Below are positions 34,051 through 42,112 of a stretch of 64,000 nucleotides of DNA, piece after piece. The DNA comes from Psychroflexus aurantiacus (GTDB taxonomy: Bacteria > Bacteroidota > Bacteroidia > Flavobacteriales > Flavobacteriaceae). Each line of letters starts with the position of its first letter. The first letter of the stretch is position 1. The position numbers and the translations under genes were made by a program. The notes under the pieces are model-generated. The model worked only from the letters and a program-made list of their open reading frames with translations, was not told where the DNA came from and made no database searches. The DNA lies in NCBI RefSeq assembly GCF_010820555.1, contig NZ_JAAIKD010000003.1, positions 124,001 through 188,000 on the forward strand. Reading direction: 5' to 3'.

Positions 34051-35898
34051 ATGCTGAAAATATCTGAATTATCAAAAAAATCGATAGAACTGATTTTAAA
34101 AACACTTGATGAAGAGGGAAAAATAAGTGCGAGTTTACCTGGCGGAGGCTTACTTCATATCGAAGAAAACCTGCCTTATTTGATGGTTTACAGAGAAAGG
34201 GAGGCGGATGCAGGTACTGAGAAATTAGTCTTAAGTGAAGCTTCTTACCTGCTGATTGGTCGGAAGAACTTTGAAGATTACCAAACTCTGATTCACGCCC
34301 TGGTCAAAAGGCTTAGCACTGATTTTAAATCCTATATGATTTTTGAAATCTACGCTGGAGAGCCCAGCACTTGTTTTAGCATAAAAGCTCCGGCTACAAA
34401 AATAAGGAGCACGGTTCAAGTGCTGGAAGAGGAGCTGAACGAGTTAAACAAAAAATTTAAAGCCCTGGATTTAAAAATTAAAGTTCAGGACACTCCAAAC
34501 CGCCAGAAAGAGGGAGATCCCGAACTCATGAGCGTTGAGGATGCAAAACGATTAGGAGCTGTCGTCTTGGGACTGGAAGTTCCACCGGTCTACCGCAGTG
34601 AAGACGGTGATGTTTATCCTGTGTTTTTAAGGCAGTTTAAAGACTATCTTTTGGATTCTATTCATAAAATCATCTTTGATTATGTGCGGATTCACACCTC
34701 TTGTAGAATGGAGAGTTATTTGTCGATGGGTAGAGAACACTTAAAGGATAAGGTCTTTGAGATCGATAAGGCCTTAGCAAAAATAGAACGCTCTTATCAG
34801 TTTTTATGGTTGGTTTCACCTGCTAATATTCATAGCATCAAAACCAGCTTTTTTGAAAGTCATTACGAAAAGGTTCTGGATTACCATTATCGTATTCTCC
34901 CTATCGATCCCGATATTCTGAAAAGAGAACTGTATAACCTTAGAATTGAAGACATCGATGACCCGGCCATGTCTCATATTTTTCGAGAAAAACGTGAGGA
35001 ATTGGATCATCAAATCACCATGCTGAATGAACGTGGAACTTCCAATTTTTTCTATAACAGCATACGACTTTACAAAGGAATTAGCCGAAAGTTGAATAAC
35101 GAGGCTAAATCAATACTCACTGAAGTAGATGAGGAAGAGGAAAATGAAAATGAAGACTTTATAGATGCCAAAGGCTTTGCCAGTCTGGCACGCAGAGAAT
35201 TTGACTATTTTTCGAAACAGCATAAAGATTTTAAAAGTAAGATTCACATTCGTAAGGATGTAAACATTATGATGGTAAATAAGGGTGAGCTTTACATACC
35301 TGCTGACTACCGAATGAACAAAATTGAAGCCAGGGCGCTCATCCAGCATGAGGTGGGTACGCATATACTCACCTATTACAACGGTATGCGCCAACCCCTG
35401 GATTTGCTGAGTAGTGGCCTGGCAGATTATGACCCGCTTCAGGAAGGCCTGGCAGTCATGTCTGAATATCTGGTAGGCGGATTAACGGCCAATAGGTTAA
35501 GGACCCTGGCAGGACGAGTTATTGCAGGTTCCGCCCGATTGGAAGGAGGCAGATTTCAGGAGATATTCAATCTCTTAAAACTGGAGTACGGCTTTTCAGC
35601 TGAACGGTCCTTCAATATCACTTCCAGAATTATGCAGGGAGGCGGTTTTTTAAAAGACATTATTTATTTAAAAGGTCTGGTGCAGCTGCGTGAGCATCTT
35701 CAGAATGGTGGAGAATACGAACCCTTACTGGGCGGAAAATTTGCCTTAAAGCACACTAAAATTATAAATGAACTAACCGAAAGAAAAATATTAGAACCTG
35801 CTGCGCTTCGGCCAAGTTATTTAATGACCGAAGACGTAACTGAAAAATTAAATTCAATCAGAGATGGGCTTCCCATCTCAAAAATGATAACAAAATGA
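34051..35898 (+). CDS. DUF1704 (QEGLA-motif) metalloprotease, MATCAP-like
   Basis: A 615-residue cytoplasmic protein of the family annotated as flavohaemoglobin expression-modulating QEGLA protein. It has a gluzincin-like HExxxH site, H433-E434-V-G-T-H438 (ALIQHEVGTH). The downstream DPLQEGLAVMSEYL (E465) supplies the likely third zinc ligand. Eukaryotic relatives (MATCAP/KIAA0895L) are carboxypeptidases that remove a C-terminal tyrosine from tubulin; the bacterial substrate is unknown. The N-terminal half (1-380) is helical with an acidic linker near 360-370. Its stop overlaps the ATP-grasp gene by 4 bases. Confidence 0.87.
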   Translation: MLKISELSKKSIELILKTLDEEGKISASLPGGGLLHIEENLPYLMVYREREADAGTEKLVLSEASYLLIGRKNFEDYQTLIHALVKRLSTDFKSYMIFEIYAGEPSTCFSIKAPATKIRSTVQVLEEELNELNKKFKALDLKIKVQDTPNRQKEGDPELMSVEDAKRLGAVVLGLEVPPVYRSEDGDVYPVFLRQFKDYLLDSIHKIIFDYVRIHTSCRMESYLSMGREHLKDKVFEIDKALAKIERSYQFLWLVSPANIHSIKTSFFESHYEKVLDYHYRILPIDPDILKRELYNLRIEDIDDPAMSHIFREKREELDHQITMLNERGTSNFFYNSIRLYKGISRKLNNEAKSILTEVDEEEENENEDFIDAKGFASLARREFDYFSKQHKDFKSKIHIRKDVNIMMVNKGELYIPADYRMNKIEARALIQHEVGTHILTYYNGMRQPLDLLSSGLADYDPLQEGLAVMSEYLVGGLTANRLRTLAGRVIAGSARLEGGRFQEIFNLLKLEYGFSAERSFNITSRIMQGGGFLKDIIYLKGLVQLREHLQNGGEYEPLLGGKFALKHTKIINELTERKILEPAALRPSYLMTEDVTEKLNSIRDGLPISKMITK

Positions 35899-36944
35899 AC
35901 ATCTGCTTTGTATTAAACGACATTGAAAATGAGAGGTATGGAACCTCTATCATGATCATGAAGACCGCCCATGACCGCGGGCATGACGTTTATGCCATGA
36001 GCGTTGGTGATTTCAACTTTCATCATGGCGGACCTATTCGTATCAACAGTACTCAAGTTCCTAAAGATGCAAAAATCGATACTGCTCAGGACTATTTGAA
36101 GGCTTTAAAAAATTCGAAAGCCCTCCAAAAAAATATAACCTCTCAGGACTTGGATGTATTATTCATCAGAAACAATCCCACCGAGGAAGGATCAGGTCGG
36201 GAATGGGCTGAACATGCCGGTATTGCTTTTGGAAAACTCGTACAGCAGCAAGGCGTTTTGGTTTTAAACGATGCGTATGCCCTGTCTCAGGCCTTTATAG
36301 ACAAACTTTATTTTGAAGAACTTCCTCAGGAAATAAAACCAAATTCCATCATTACCAGAAATAAGAAAGACATTCTGAAATTCTGGGAAGAAAATAATAA
36401 AAAAATGGTTTTAAAACCCCTGGAAGGTTCTGGTGGGCAAAACGTGTTTCTTGTGGATGAGAACCAAAAAAACCTAAATCAAATCATTGAAACCATCAGT
36501 CAGCATGGGTATATCATCGCTCAGGAGTTCTTACCAGACGTCAAGAATGGGGATGTGCGTATCCTGCTGATGAACGGTCGGGTTATGGTAAAGGAGGATA
36601 AGCAGTCCATCATAAGGCGTGTGAGTGGTGAAGGTGAATTCAGAAGTAATTTTGCGCTTGGAGCCTCTGCAGACCACAGTGATCTGACCCCGGAAATGGA
36701 ACGTATAGTTGAATTAACTGCTCCCAAGCTTATAAGCGACGGCCTTTTCTTTGTGGGCTTAGATGTAGTAGATGATAAATTGATAGAAATCAACGTATTG
36801 AGCCCTGGCGGTATGGAGCATTTCGACGAAGTAGGGCTTCCCGACTTTACCCCTGTCATTGTGAAAGCCATTGAACGTAAAGTGGAATATAAAAAGCTTT
36901 ACGGCCACCAATTAAAAAACAGGGAACTTGCCTGCATGGAGTAA
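35895..36944 (+). CDS. Glutathione synthetase-like ATP-grasp ligase
   Basis: A 349-residue ATP-grasp enzyme that joins a carboxylate and an amine using ATP. It begins MNICFVLNDIENERYGTS, like GshB. ATP-grasp features are VLKPLEGSGGQNVFLV (glycine-rich loop, about residue 170), GDVRILLMNGRVM and the metal site EINVLSPGGMEHFDEV near 300. It starts inside the stop of the DUF1704 protease (ATGA), a pairing seen in many bacteria. No gshA is present, so glutathione synthesis is not implied. The partner protease suggests that it makes or modifies a peptide-like substrate. Confidence 0.87.
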   Translation: MNICFVLNDIENERYGTSIMIMKTAHDRGHDVYAMSVGDFNFHHGGPIRINSTQVPKDAKIDTAQDYLKALKNSKALQKNITSQDLDVLFIRNNPTEEGSGREWAEHAGIAFGKLVQQQGVLVLNDAYALSQAFIDKLYFEELPQEIKPNSIITRNKKDILKFWEENNKKMVLKPLEGSGGQNVFLVDENQKNLNQIIETISQHGYIIAQEFLPDVKNGDVRILLMNGRVMVKEDKQSIIRRVSGEGEFRSNFALGASADHSDLTPEMERIVELTAPKLISDGLFFVGLDVVDDKLIEINVLSPGGMEHFDEVGLPDFTPVIVKAIERKVEYKKLYGHQLKNRELACME

Positions 36945-37054
36945 ATGCCTACAGAACAGACCTCCAGACGAGATCTAAAGTTTATGTATTAGTTTCTACG
37001 AGTTCAAACCTCGTACGCTAGCTACTAGTATTAAAATTTTAAAACCATTGAAAA

Positions 37055-37969
37055 ATGAGTCAACAAGACGATCAACATATCCCAAGAATAATAGGAGAAT
37101 ATACCAGCGATAAAGCAGGTCCACTGCTTTTTGTAAGCGCAGGAATCCACGGTAACGAACCCAGTGGTGTAAAAGCCCTGGAAGAAGTTTTTAAACAGCT
37201 GAAAAGAAGCAAACCCGACATCGAAGGAAAACTGGTTGGTATTTCTGGAAATCACAAGGCACTTAATCAAAACAAGCGTTACATCGACGAAGACCTGAAC
37301 AGGGTATGGACCAAAGAAAACATTGAGCAGAAAAAAGCCGAAACCCATGAGCAGAAAGAGATGTGGGAAATTATTGGTGTTCTGAATCAGTATCCCGAAG
37401 AAGAATTTACCAAACGCTATTTCCTGGATTGCCATACCACCTCCTCCCCCAGTTTACCCTATATTTCTGTCCAGGTCGTCAATGATAATGATGAGTGGGC
37501 GCATAAATTTCCTACCTACATTATTCGCGGATTCAGCGATATCATTACCGGTGATATAGATCATTACCTCAGTCGAATTGGAATGACGGGCTTTGTATTC
37601 GAAGCCGGACAACACGAAGATGAAACTTCTGTGGAAAATCATGAAGGGGTCATCTGGCTGGCTTTAAAAGAAGCCTGCCATCTCGATCTTTCAAAAATTG
37701 AAACCTATCCGAAATGCGTCAATCGATTTGCCGAAAAAAATGCGCCCAAGCAAAAAACCTTTGAACTGATTCACAGACACGGGCTTGAAGATTCAGACAT
37801 TTTTGAAATGGAACCCGGGTATGAAAATTTTCAAAAGATTGAAAAGGGAGAACTTCTGGCTAAACAAAACGGGAATGAAGTTAGAAGTGAGTGGGAGGCA
37901 AGAATTTTTATGCCGCTTTATCAGTCACAGGGAAATGACGGCTTTTTTGTGATTGAAGAAGTAGAATAA
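37055..37969 (+). CDS. Succinylglutamate desuccinylase/aspartoacylase (M14-like) family hydrolase
   Basis: A 304-residue zinc amidohydrolase related to AstE and AspA, which release an acyl group from an N-acyl amino acid. Zinc ligands are visible as H32-x-x-E35 in AGIHGNEPSG and H127 in FLDCHTTSSPS. The catalytic Glu is probably in FVFEAGQHEDE. A C-terminal beta domain follows (about 220-304). It lies 110 bases after the ATP-grasp gene on the same strand and is likely the third member of that set. No arginine-catabolism (ast) genes are near, so a role in that pathway is unlikely. Confidence 0.87.
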   Translation: MSQQDDQHIPRIIGEYTSDKAGPLLFVSAGIHGNEPSGVKALEEVFKQLKRSKPDIEGKLVGISGNHKALNQNKRYIDEDLNRVWTKENIEQKKAETHEQKEMWEIIGVLNQYPEEEFTKRYFLDCHTTSSPSLPYISVQVVNDNDEWAHKFPTYIIRGFSDIITGDIDHYLSRIGMTGFVFEAGQHEDETSVENHEGVIWLALKEACHLDLSKIETYPKCVNRFAEKNAPKQKTFELIHRHGLEDSDIFEMEPGYENFQKIEKGELLAKQNGNEVRSEWEARIFMPLYQSQGNDGFFVIEEVE

Positions 37970-38076
37970 AGTAAAAGTAATGATTTGATGAAATGCTGGT
38001 TTTGACTTTTGCTATGGACAGTTTCCGGTTAAATTGAAGAGAAATAGAATACTGGAAACTCAAAATTTATTCAAAA

Positions 38077-38109
38077 AAAAGCGGCAAGATTAAAAATCCT
38101 ACCGCTTTT
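38077..38109. terminator. Bidirectional terminator between AstE-like and dodecin genes
   Basis: Arms AAAAGCGG/CCGCTTTT with an inner GATT/AATC pairing and A-rich and T-rich flanks, placed between converging genes. Confidence 0.8.
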
Positions 38110-38129
38110 ACTAGGAGAACGAAATCGAT

Positions 38130-38333
38130 TTAGCTTTCAATTTCAAAAGAAACTTTTGCATTTACTGCATAAGAAACGATTTGATTGTTAGTCACGTTGG
38201 CATTCATTTCCTTAATATAAACCGATTGTATATTCTTTACGGTTTTTGAGGCTTCAGTTACTGCATTTTGTGCAGCGTCATCAAAACTTTTATCTGAAGT
38301 TGCTAATACTTCTATAACTTTTACAATGCTCAT
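38130..38333 (-). CDS. Dodecin family flavin-binding protein
   Basis: A 67-residue protein with the dodecin beta-alpha-beta-beta pattern: SIVKVIEVLATSDKSFDDAAQNAV, then VKNIQSVYIKEMNANVTNN and the closing strand VSYAVNAKVSFEIES. Dodecins form 12-subunit shells that store or buffer flavins and, in some species, CoA. It is a single-gene unit. Upstream (38334-38603) I see no other gene, only a 15-base palindrome TAGTCTGACAGACTA at 38483-38497. Confidence 0.92.
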   Translation of the reverse strand: MSIVKVIEVLATSDKSFDDAAQNAVTEASKTVKNIQSVYIKEMNANVTNNQIVSYAVNAKVSFEIES

Positions 38334-38603
38334 AATGTTTGTTTTTTTAATGGTTCTCTACTAAAATAACAAAAACAATAAGAAAACGAATTGTATTTAA
38401 CGAACTATAACAAAAAGTTAAAATAATATCTTAAAACTCTATTTTTAAAGGTGTTAGTTCCCGTATTTAGCTACCATTAGAATAGTCTGACAGACTACTG
38501 GCATAATAGAGAACCCTGTAAGGAATTAAAAAAAACTTAAGAACGGCTTTATGTTTCCTTTTCTTTGCGCATTGCCCTTCTTACTTCTGAATCTAATATC
38601 AAT

Positions 38604-39843
38604 CTATCCAAAAATCAATGGAAATAAAAAACTGACTATGAAGGCCCATATCCCATACACCGGAAGGTAATAAGCGATGCTTTTCTCAACAAGCTCAGGC
38701 TTCTTTTTTTGAATACATACCCTGAAAAGTCCAAAACCTACCCAAATCAAATGGATGAGAAATAAGACATTTGCACCAAGAACCGCCAGTCGGTTTGGTG
38801 TAAACCCCCATTCTGAAATACGCATCAGTATAGCCAGTAATGCGATTAGATTCACAATCGTCGTGACTAATGAAAGTGAGAAAAGCACCGCATACTCCAG
38901 GTTGCTTTTTTTAGATGCGGAATTTTCTGAAACAGAAAAAAATAAGATCGCCAAAACGCCAATCAGTAGTAAATTAAAAATCAGCAAGAATTCCCGGTTT
39001 GAGAAGGGGTCCTTTTCGGCATAGAAGATTGCTGCCAGATAAATCACCAGCATGACCAGTACGACTGGGCTAAATATCCTGGCGATGACGGGAGAAACCC
39101 GACCGACTAAATTGGAGTTGTTTTGCGTGAGATAGGCTGCCAAAACTGGAACGGTAGCAAGACCGTATATAGCGATGTATTCAAAATATAAATTTTCAAT
39201 ATCCAAACCAATAAAGTTGAAAAGTCCAACAGTCATCCCGCTTAAAATACCACCAGCAATGCATAAAAGACCCGACATCACAATCAGATCGGCATTAAAC
39301 TTTAGAAAAAAAAGACGCTCTTCCAGATGATTTCTCATGTCTCCAACAAAGCTAAAAGCAAAAACAAACCACTACAGTACGAGCAGATGAATGCAAACTA
39401 ACATGAGCATATCATCGCTTAGGGTTTTCGGAAGAAGATTTATATAAATAGCAAAAAGGATGAAAACCAAACCTGTACTGATGACTTTAAGAAGCGATAG
39501 TCTTTTTTTCAAGTCCACGTAAGCTGCTAAAGCGGGAAAAATGATAAAGCCTATATTTCGGGGATAGAAAAATTCCTCATCTATACTCAAAATGTATGGC
39601 AGTTTAGCCATGCTCCCTGCCAGTAAGGCCAGCAATACCACACTTAAAATCTCTTTAACAGTGGGTTTACTCGTCGTTTTTTTGTCGAAAATTGAGTCTT
39701 TCATGCCAAAACCTAGCCATTGGAACCTCTTTCAGTTCCGGATAGAGACGTTTGAAGATCCTGCGGAACTTAGTTTTATCGGATCGGTAGAGTTCCTCCA
39801 ATTTCTGAGGCTCGCTCAAAGCATTTAAAATTTGATTTCTCAT
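38604..39843 (-). pseudogene. Multi-pass membrane protein broken by one frameshift and one in-frame TAG
   Basis: Three pieces make one protein of about 412 residues. Piece 1 (39843-39667, 58 codons, MRNQILNALSEPQKLEELYR to FWHERLNFRQKNDE) is soluble. Piece 2 (about 39704-39372) starts within its end in another frame and carries membrane helices (EEFFYPRNIGFIIFPALAAY). It stops at TAG 39374-39372, but the same frame goes on as WFVFAFSFVGDMRNH into piece 3 (39338-38604), a 244-residue membrane part. The order matches a single Flavobacteriia membrane protein family as I recall it (DUF4153-like, not certain). Removing one A from the A7 run near 39686 fixes the frame; TAG stands where Leu or similar is expected. 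It is last in the winged-helix operon. Confidence 0.7.
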
Positions 39844-39890
39844 AGTCCCCTCAGATTAAAAGCGTTCGAGTATCCTGTTGAGCTATTCAA

Positions 39891-40178
39891 TTAACTTCCT
39901 GCAAATGGAGACCCAAATATGCCTACAGCCAATTCTGCCCAGATCAGAAGAAAGAGCATTAAGAGAATAGCTAAAATACCTATACGGTATTCAGTATTCT
40001 TTACCTGTCTAAGAACAAACTCGGCAAGAATACCCGCGCTCAGCAAAACCGCTCCCATGATTAAAAAATCAAATGCTTCCCAGTTCACCTGGTCTGTAAA
40101 CTGCATGGCTATAAAAGGAATAAGAAGTATGAATCCTACTATAAGCAGGATAATGAAAAACCGTTTTTTTGTTTTCAT
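39891..40178 (-). CDS. Small membrane protein, three helices
   Basis: A 95-residue hydrophobic protein with a basic start (MKTKKRFF), three membrane helices and the conserved-looking features IPFIAMQFTDQVNWEAFDF and WAELAVGIFGSPFAGS at the C-terminus. I recall similar short proteins in other Flavobacteriia but know no function. It lies between the 110-residue membrane protein and the broken gene in the same operon. Confidence 0.72.
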   Translation of the reverse strand: MKTKKRFFIILLIVGFILLIPFIAMQFTDQVNWEAFDFLIMGAVLLSAGILAEFVLRQVKNTEYRIGILAILLMLFLLIWAELAVGIFGSPFAGS

Positions 40179-40234
40179 CTTGATTACTGTTTTAAATGAA
40201 TAAGGCTATGAAATGTTAATAATCTAAAAGTGGC

Positions 40235-40567
40235 TTAATCCCAAAGCGTTCCGGCCAGTCCTAAAACGAAACCCAGCCATAGCGCTATCACAAAACCTAT
40301 CAGACCCAGGATATACCCTATCGGTTTGGGGATGCTTATCTGAGGCAGCAATTGACTTGTAAAGTGATAAAACACTCCCCCAAAAGCACCAAATAAAGGC
40401 GTAATGATGACTGGTCGAACCCTCCAGTACTCGGGCCAGTCCGCCTGAGTTTCTGCCCCTGTAATGAAGGCCAGGATAAGTATGAATGCCATTCCTGCAC
40501 CCAGCATTGCTTTATATAAAAGCGGTCTGCTGAAAAGACTTCTGTCTAAATTTTGATTTTGTCTCAT
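40235..40567 (-). CDS. Small membrane protein, four helices
   Basis: A 110-residue protein with about three to four helices (MRQNQNLDRSLFSRPLLYKAML start). It has a polar loop with EYWRVRPVIITPLFGAFGGVFYHF and ends in GLAGTLWD. Similar proteins are sometimes named KefB-like in databases, but it is far too short for that transporter and no function is assigned. It is the third gene of the winged-helix operon, 90 bases after the regulator. Confidence 0.72.
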   Translation of the reverse strand: MRQNQNLDRSLFSRPLLYKAMLGAGMAFILILAFITGAETQADWPEYWRVRPVIITPLFGAFGGVFYHFTSQLLPQISIPKPIGYILGLIGFVIALWLGFVLGLAGTLWD

Positions 40568-40657
40568 AAGTTTTGATTTAAGGTTGATTCTTTATTTATA
40601 ATGCATTAAATTTTAGGTTTCACTTTGTAATCCGGATTGCACGGATAAAATAAGCGT

Positions 40658-40957
40658 CTATTGCTGCGATTTAATCAGGTGTTCAAGAGCATTGATATGG
40701 GTTTCAAAAGCTTTTTTTCCCGAGGTAGTCATGCTGTATTTTGTATTGGGTTTACGTTTCACAAATGCTTTTCTAACTTCTACAAACCCAAATTTTTCTA
40801 AAGCCTTGAGATGACTGGCAAGGTTACCATCGGTGACTTCCAGATAATCTTTAAGCGCGTTAAAGTCCAGGGTGTCGTTTACCGCCAGTGCAGCCATGAT
40901 TCCCAAACGAACCCTGCTTTCAAAGGCTTTATGTAAATCGTTTATAAATGTTTTCAT
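40658..40957 (-). CDS. Winged-helix transcriptional regulator (HTH_34/ArsR-like)
   Basis: A 99-residue single-domain DNA-binding protein. The helix-turn-helix is within residues 20-60 (LGIMAALAVNDTLDFNALKDYLEVTDGNLASHLKALEKFGFVEV by its ends), followed by a wing (RKPNTKYSMTTSGKKAFE). It has no sensory Cys. It overlaps the upstream membrane-protein gene by 4 bases. This pairing suggests a membrane-protein-coupled regulator that probably controls its own operon. Confidence 0.88.
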   Translation of the reverse strand: MKTFINDLHKAFESRVRLGIMAALAVNDTLDFNALKDYLEVTDGNLASHLKALEKFGFVEVRKAFVKRKPNTKYSMTTSGKKAFETHINALEHLIKSQQ

Positions 40958-41544
40958 CGTTCATACTTCCAATGCATATAAATACCGTAAACAATATGCA
41001 TAAATCCAAATCCAATAGCCCAGAATAAAAGTCCGTAATCCGTATAATAGGCTGCTATCAATCCCAGTAAAATCTCTATAATTCCAAAAAACTTGACTTC
41101 TTCAAAGGTAAACTTACCGGCATTGGCAAGCGCCATCCCATAAAAAATGAGCATGGCTGGCGCTATCAACTCAAGTCTGTCTTTCAAAAAAAGAATCAGG
41201 ATAAAAATACCTCCAGAAACCAGCGGAATCGCAAGATTCATCACCAGTCTCTTGGCAACTGGATTCCAAAGGCGTTCCCCGTTTTTAGCTGATTTTTTCT
41301 GAGACAGAACAACTGCAGTGGATAAGGCCAGCACCAGAATCAGCACTCCTAAACTAAAAATACTCAAAACGTCTGCCGATTTGTCTGAATCATAAATCCA
41401 GATATAGGCCACGTAAACCCCTGCTAAAGCGTACACACCGGCGAGTATACCGGAAAAGCCCGTAAGCGATAAAAACTTGGAGGAGCGTTCCATAAGAGAG
41501 CGAATCTCTGTTAAGTCGTTAAGATAATCTTTTTCCGTTTTCAT
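40954..41544 (-). CDS. Membrane protein upstream of and coupled to the winged-helix regulator
   Basis: About 196 residues with six predicted helices after a soluble helix (MKTEKDYLNDLTEIRSLMERSSKFLSLTGFSGIL by its ends). I chose the ATG at 41544. An in-frame ATG at 41565 overlaps a perfect -7 box TAACTTTG (minus strand 41570-41563), so the longer form would start inside its promoter. Its stop overlaps the regulator start by 4 bases. Function is unknown; it may hold or signal to the regulator. Confidence 0.78.
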   Translation of the reverse strand: MKTEKDYLNDLTEIRSLMERSSKFLSLTGFSGILAGVYALAGVYVAYIWIYDSDKSADVLSIFSLGVLILVLALSTAVVLSQKKSAKNGERLWNPVAKRLVMNLAIPLVSGGIFILILFLKDRLELIAPAMLIFYGMALANAGKFTFEEVKFFGIIEILLGLIAAYYTDYGLLFWAIGFGFMHIVYGIYMHWKYER

Positions 41545-41570
41545 AGAAAGTACTTTGTGATACAAAGTTA

Positions 41571-41879
41571 ATATTTAATTTGATATGATTATCCATCTTT
41601 TAAAAAAATATAGATAGCCATGTAAGCTTGAAGAGTAGAGCTTAGTTTAAAAAAAATAACTCAGGTTTTCGATTTTAAATGTACTCCCCCTTTTATCTTT
41701 AAATGAGCTACATAAAAAATTGTTTAATAGATTTTCTCCTCCTGACCAGTTTGTAAACAGTTCTAAAATACCCGACTAAGAATACTAAATATTTTTACAT
41801 TTGTCTAAGGTGACTGCGCGTTGGAATCTTTTCAAGAATAAAAAGTAACATCGCTTTTCATTTTAAAATCAAATTTTTA
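41571..41879. other. Intergenic region with no gene seen
   Basis: About 310 bases upstream of the winged-helix operon. It ends at a decayed permease fragment. I see no complete hairpin or open frame. Confidence 0.5.
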
Positions 41880-42056
41880 ATGTCATCAAAAGAAAATAGC
41901 AATAAAAAAACAATGGGCCTTTGGAGTGCAACTTCCATTGGAGTTGGCGCAATGATTGGAGCCGGAATTTTTGCTCTGATTGGAATAGCCGTTCAAATCG
42001 CAGTACAGCTCACCAAGGTTCTATTTATGGATGTAACTTTCAGAGAAAGAACCTGA
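41880..42056 (+). pseudogene. 5' remnant of an APC-family amino-acid permease
   Basis: An ATG at 41880 opens 58 codons. Residues 1-39 are a clear APC permease start (KKTMGLWSATSIGVGAMIGAGIFALIGIAVQ), including the GAMIGAGIF substrate-loop motif. The sequence then loses similarity and stops at 42054. An intact APC permease with the parallel motif ISIGVGIMVGAGIFVFPGIAS begins 57 bases later. The fragment is the leftover of a former gene, by deletion or gene replacement. It is too short to be called by length filters. Confidence 0.75.
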
Positions 42057-42112
42057 AAAACAAAGACTAAATTAAGTTTTACTAGTAAAAACAAATCGAT
42101 TTAAAACAAGGT

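Noticed and set aside
36998-37014. ACGAG-TTCAAAC-CTCGT looks like a tRNA T-arm
   Set aside because: No acceptor, D or anticodon stems can be folded around it, so it is probably chance or a very old relic.
38483-38497. 15-base palindrome TAGTCTGACAGACTA
   Set aside because: It lies 150 bases from the dodecin start and has no second copy, so no function can be supported.
1684-39374. Stop-codon recoding in this organism
   Set aside because: The three internal stops are TAA, TAG and TGA, one each, while all three end normal genes here; a changed genetic code does not fit.
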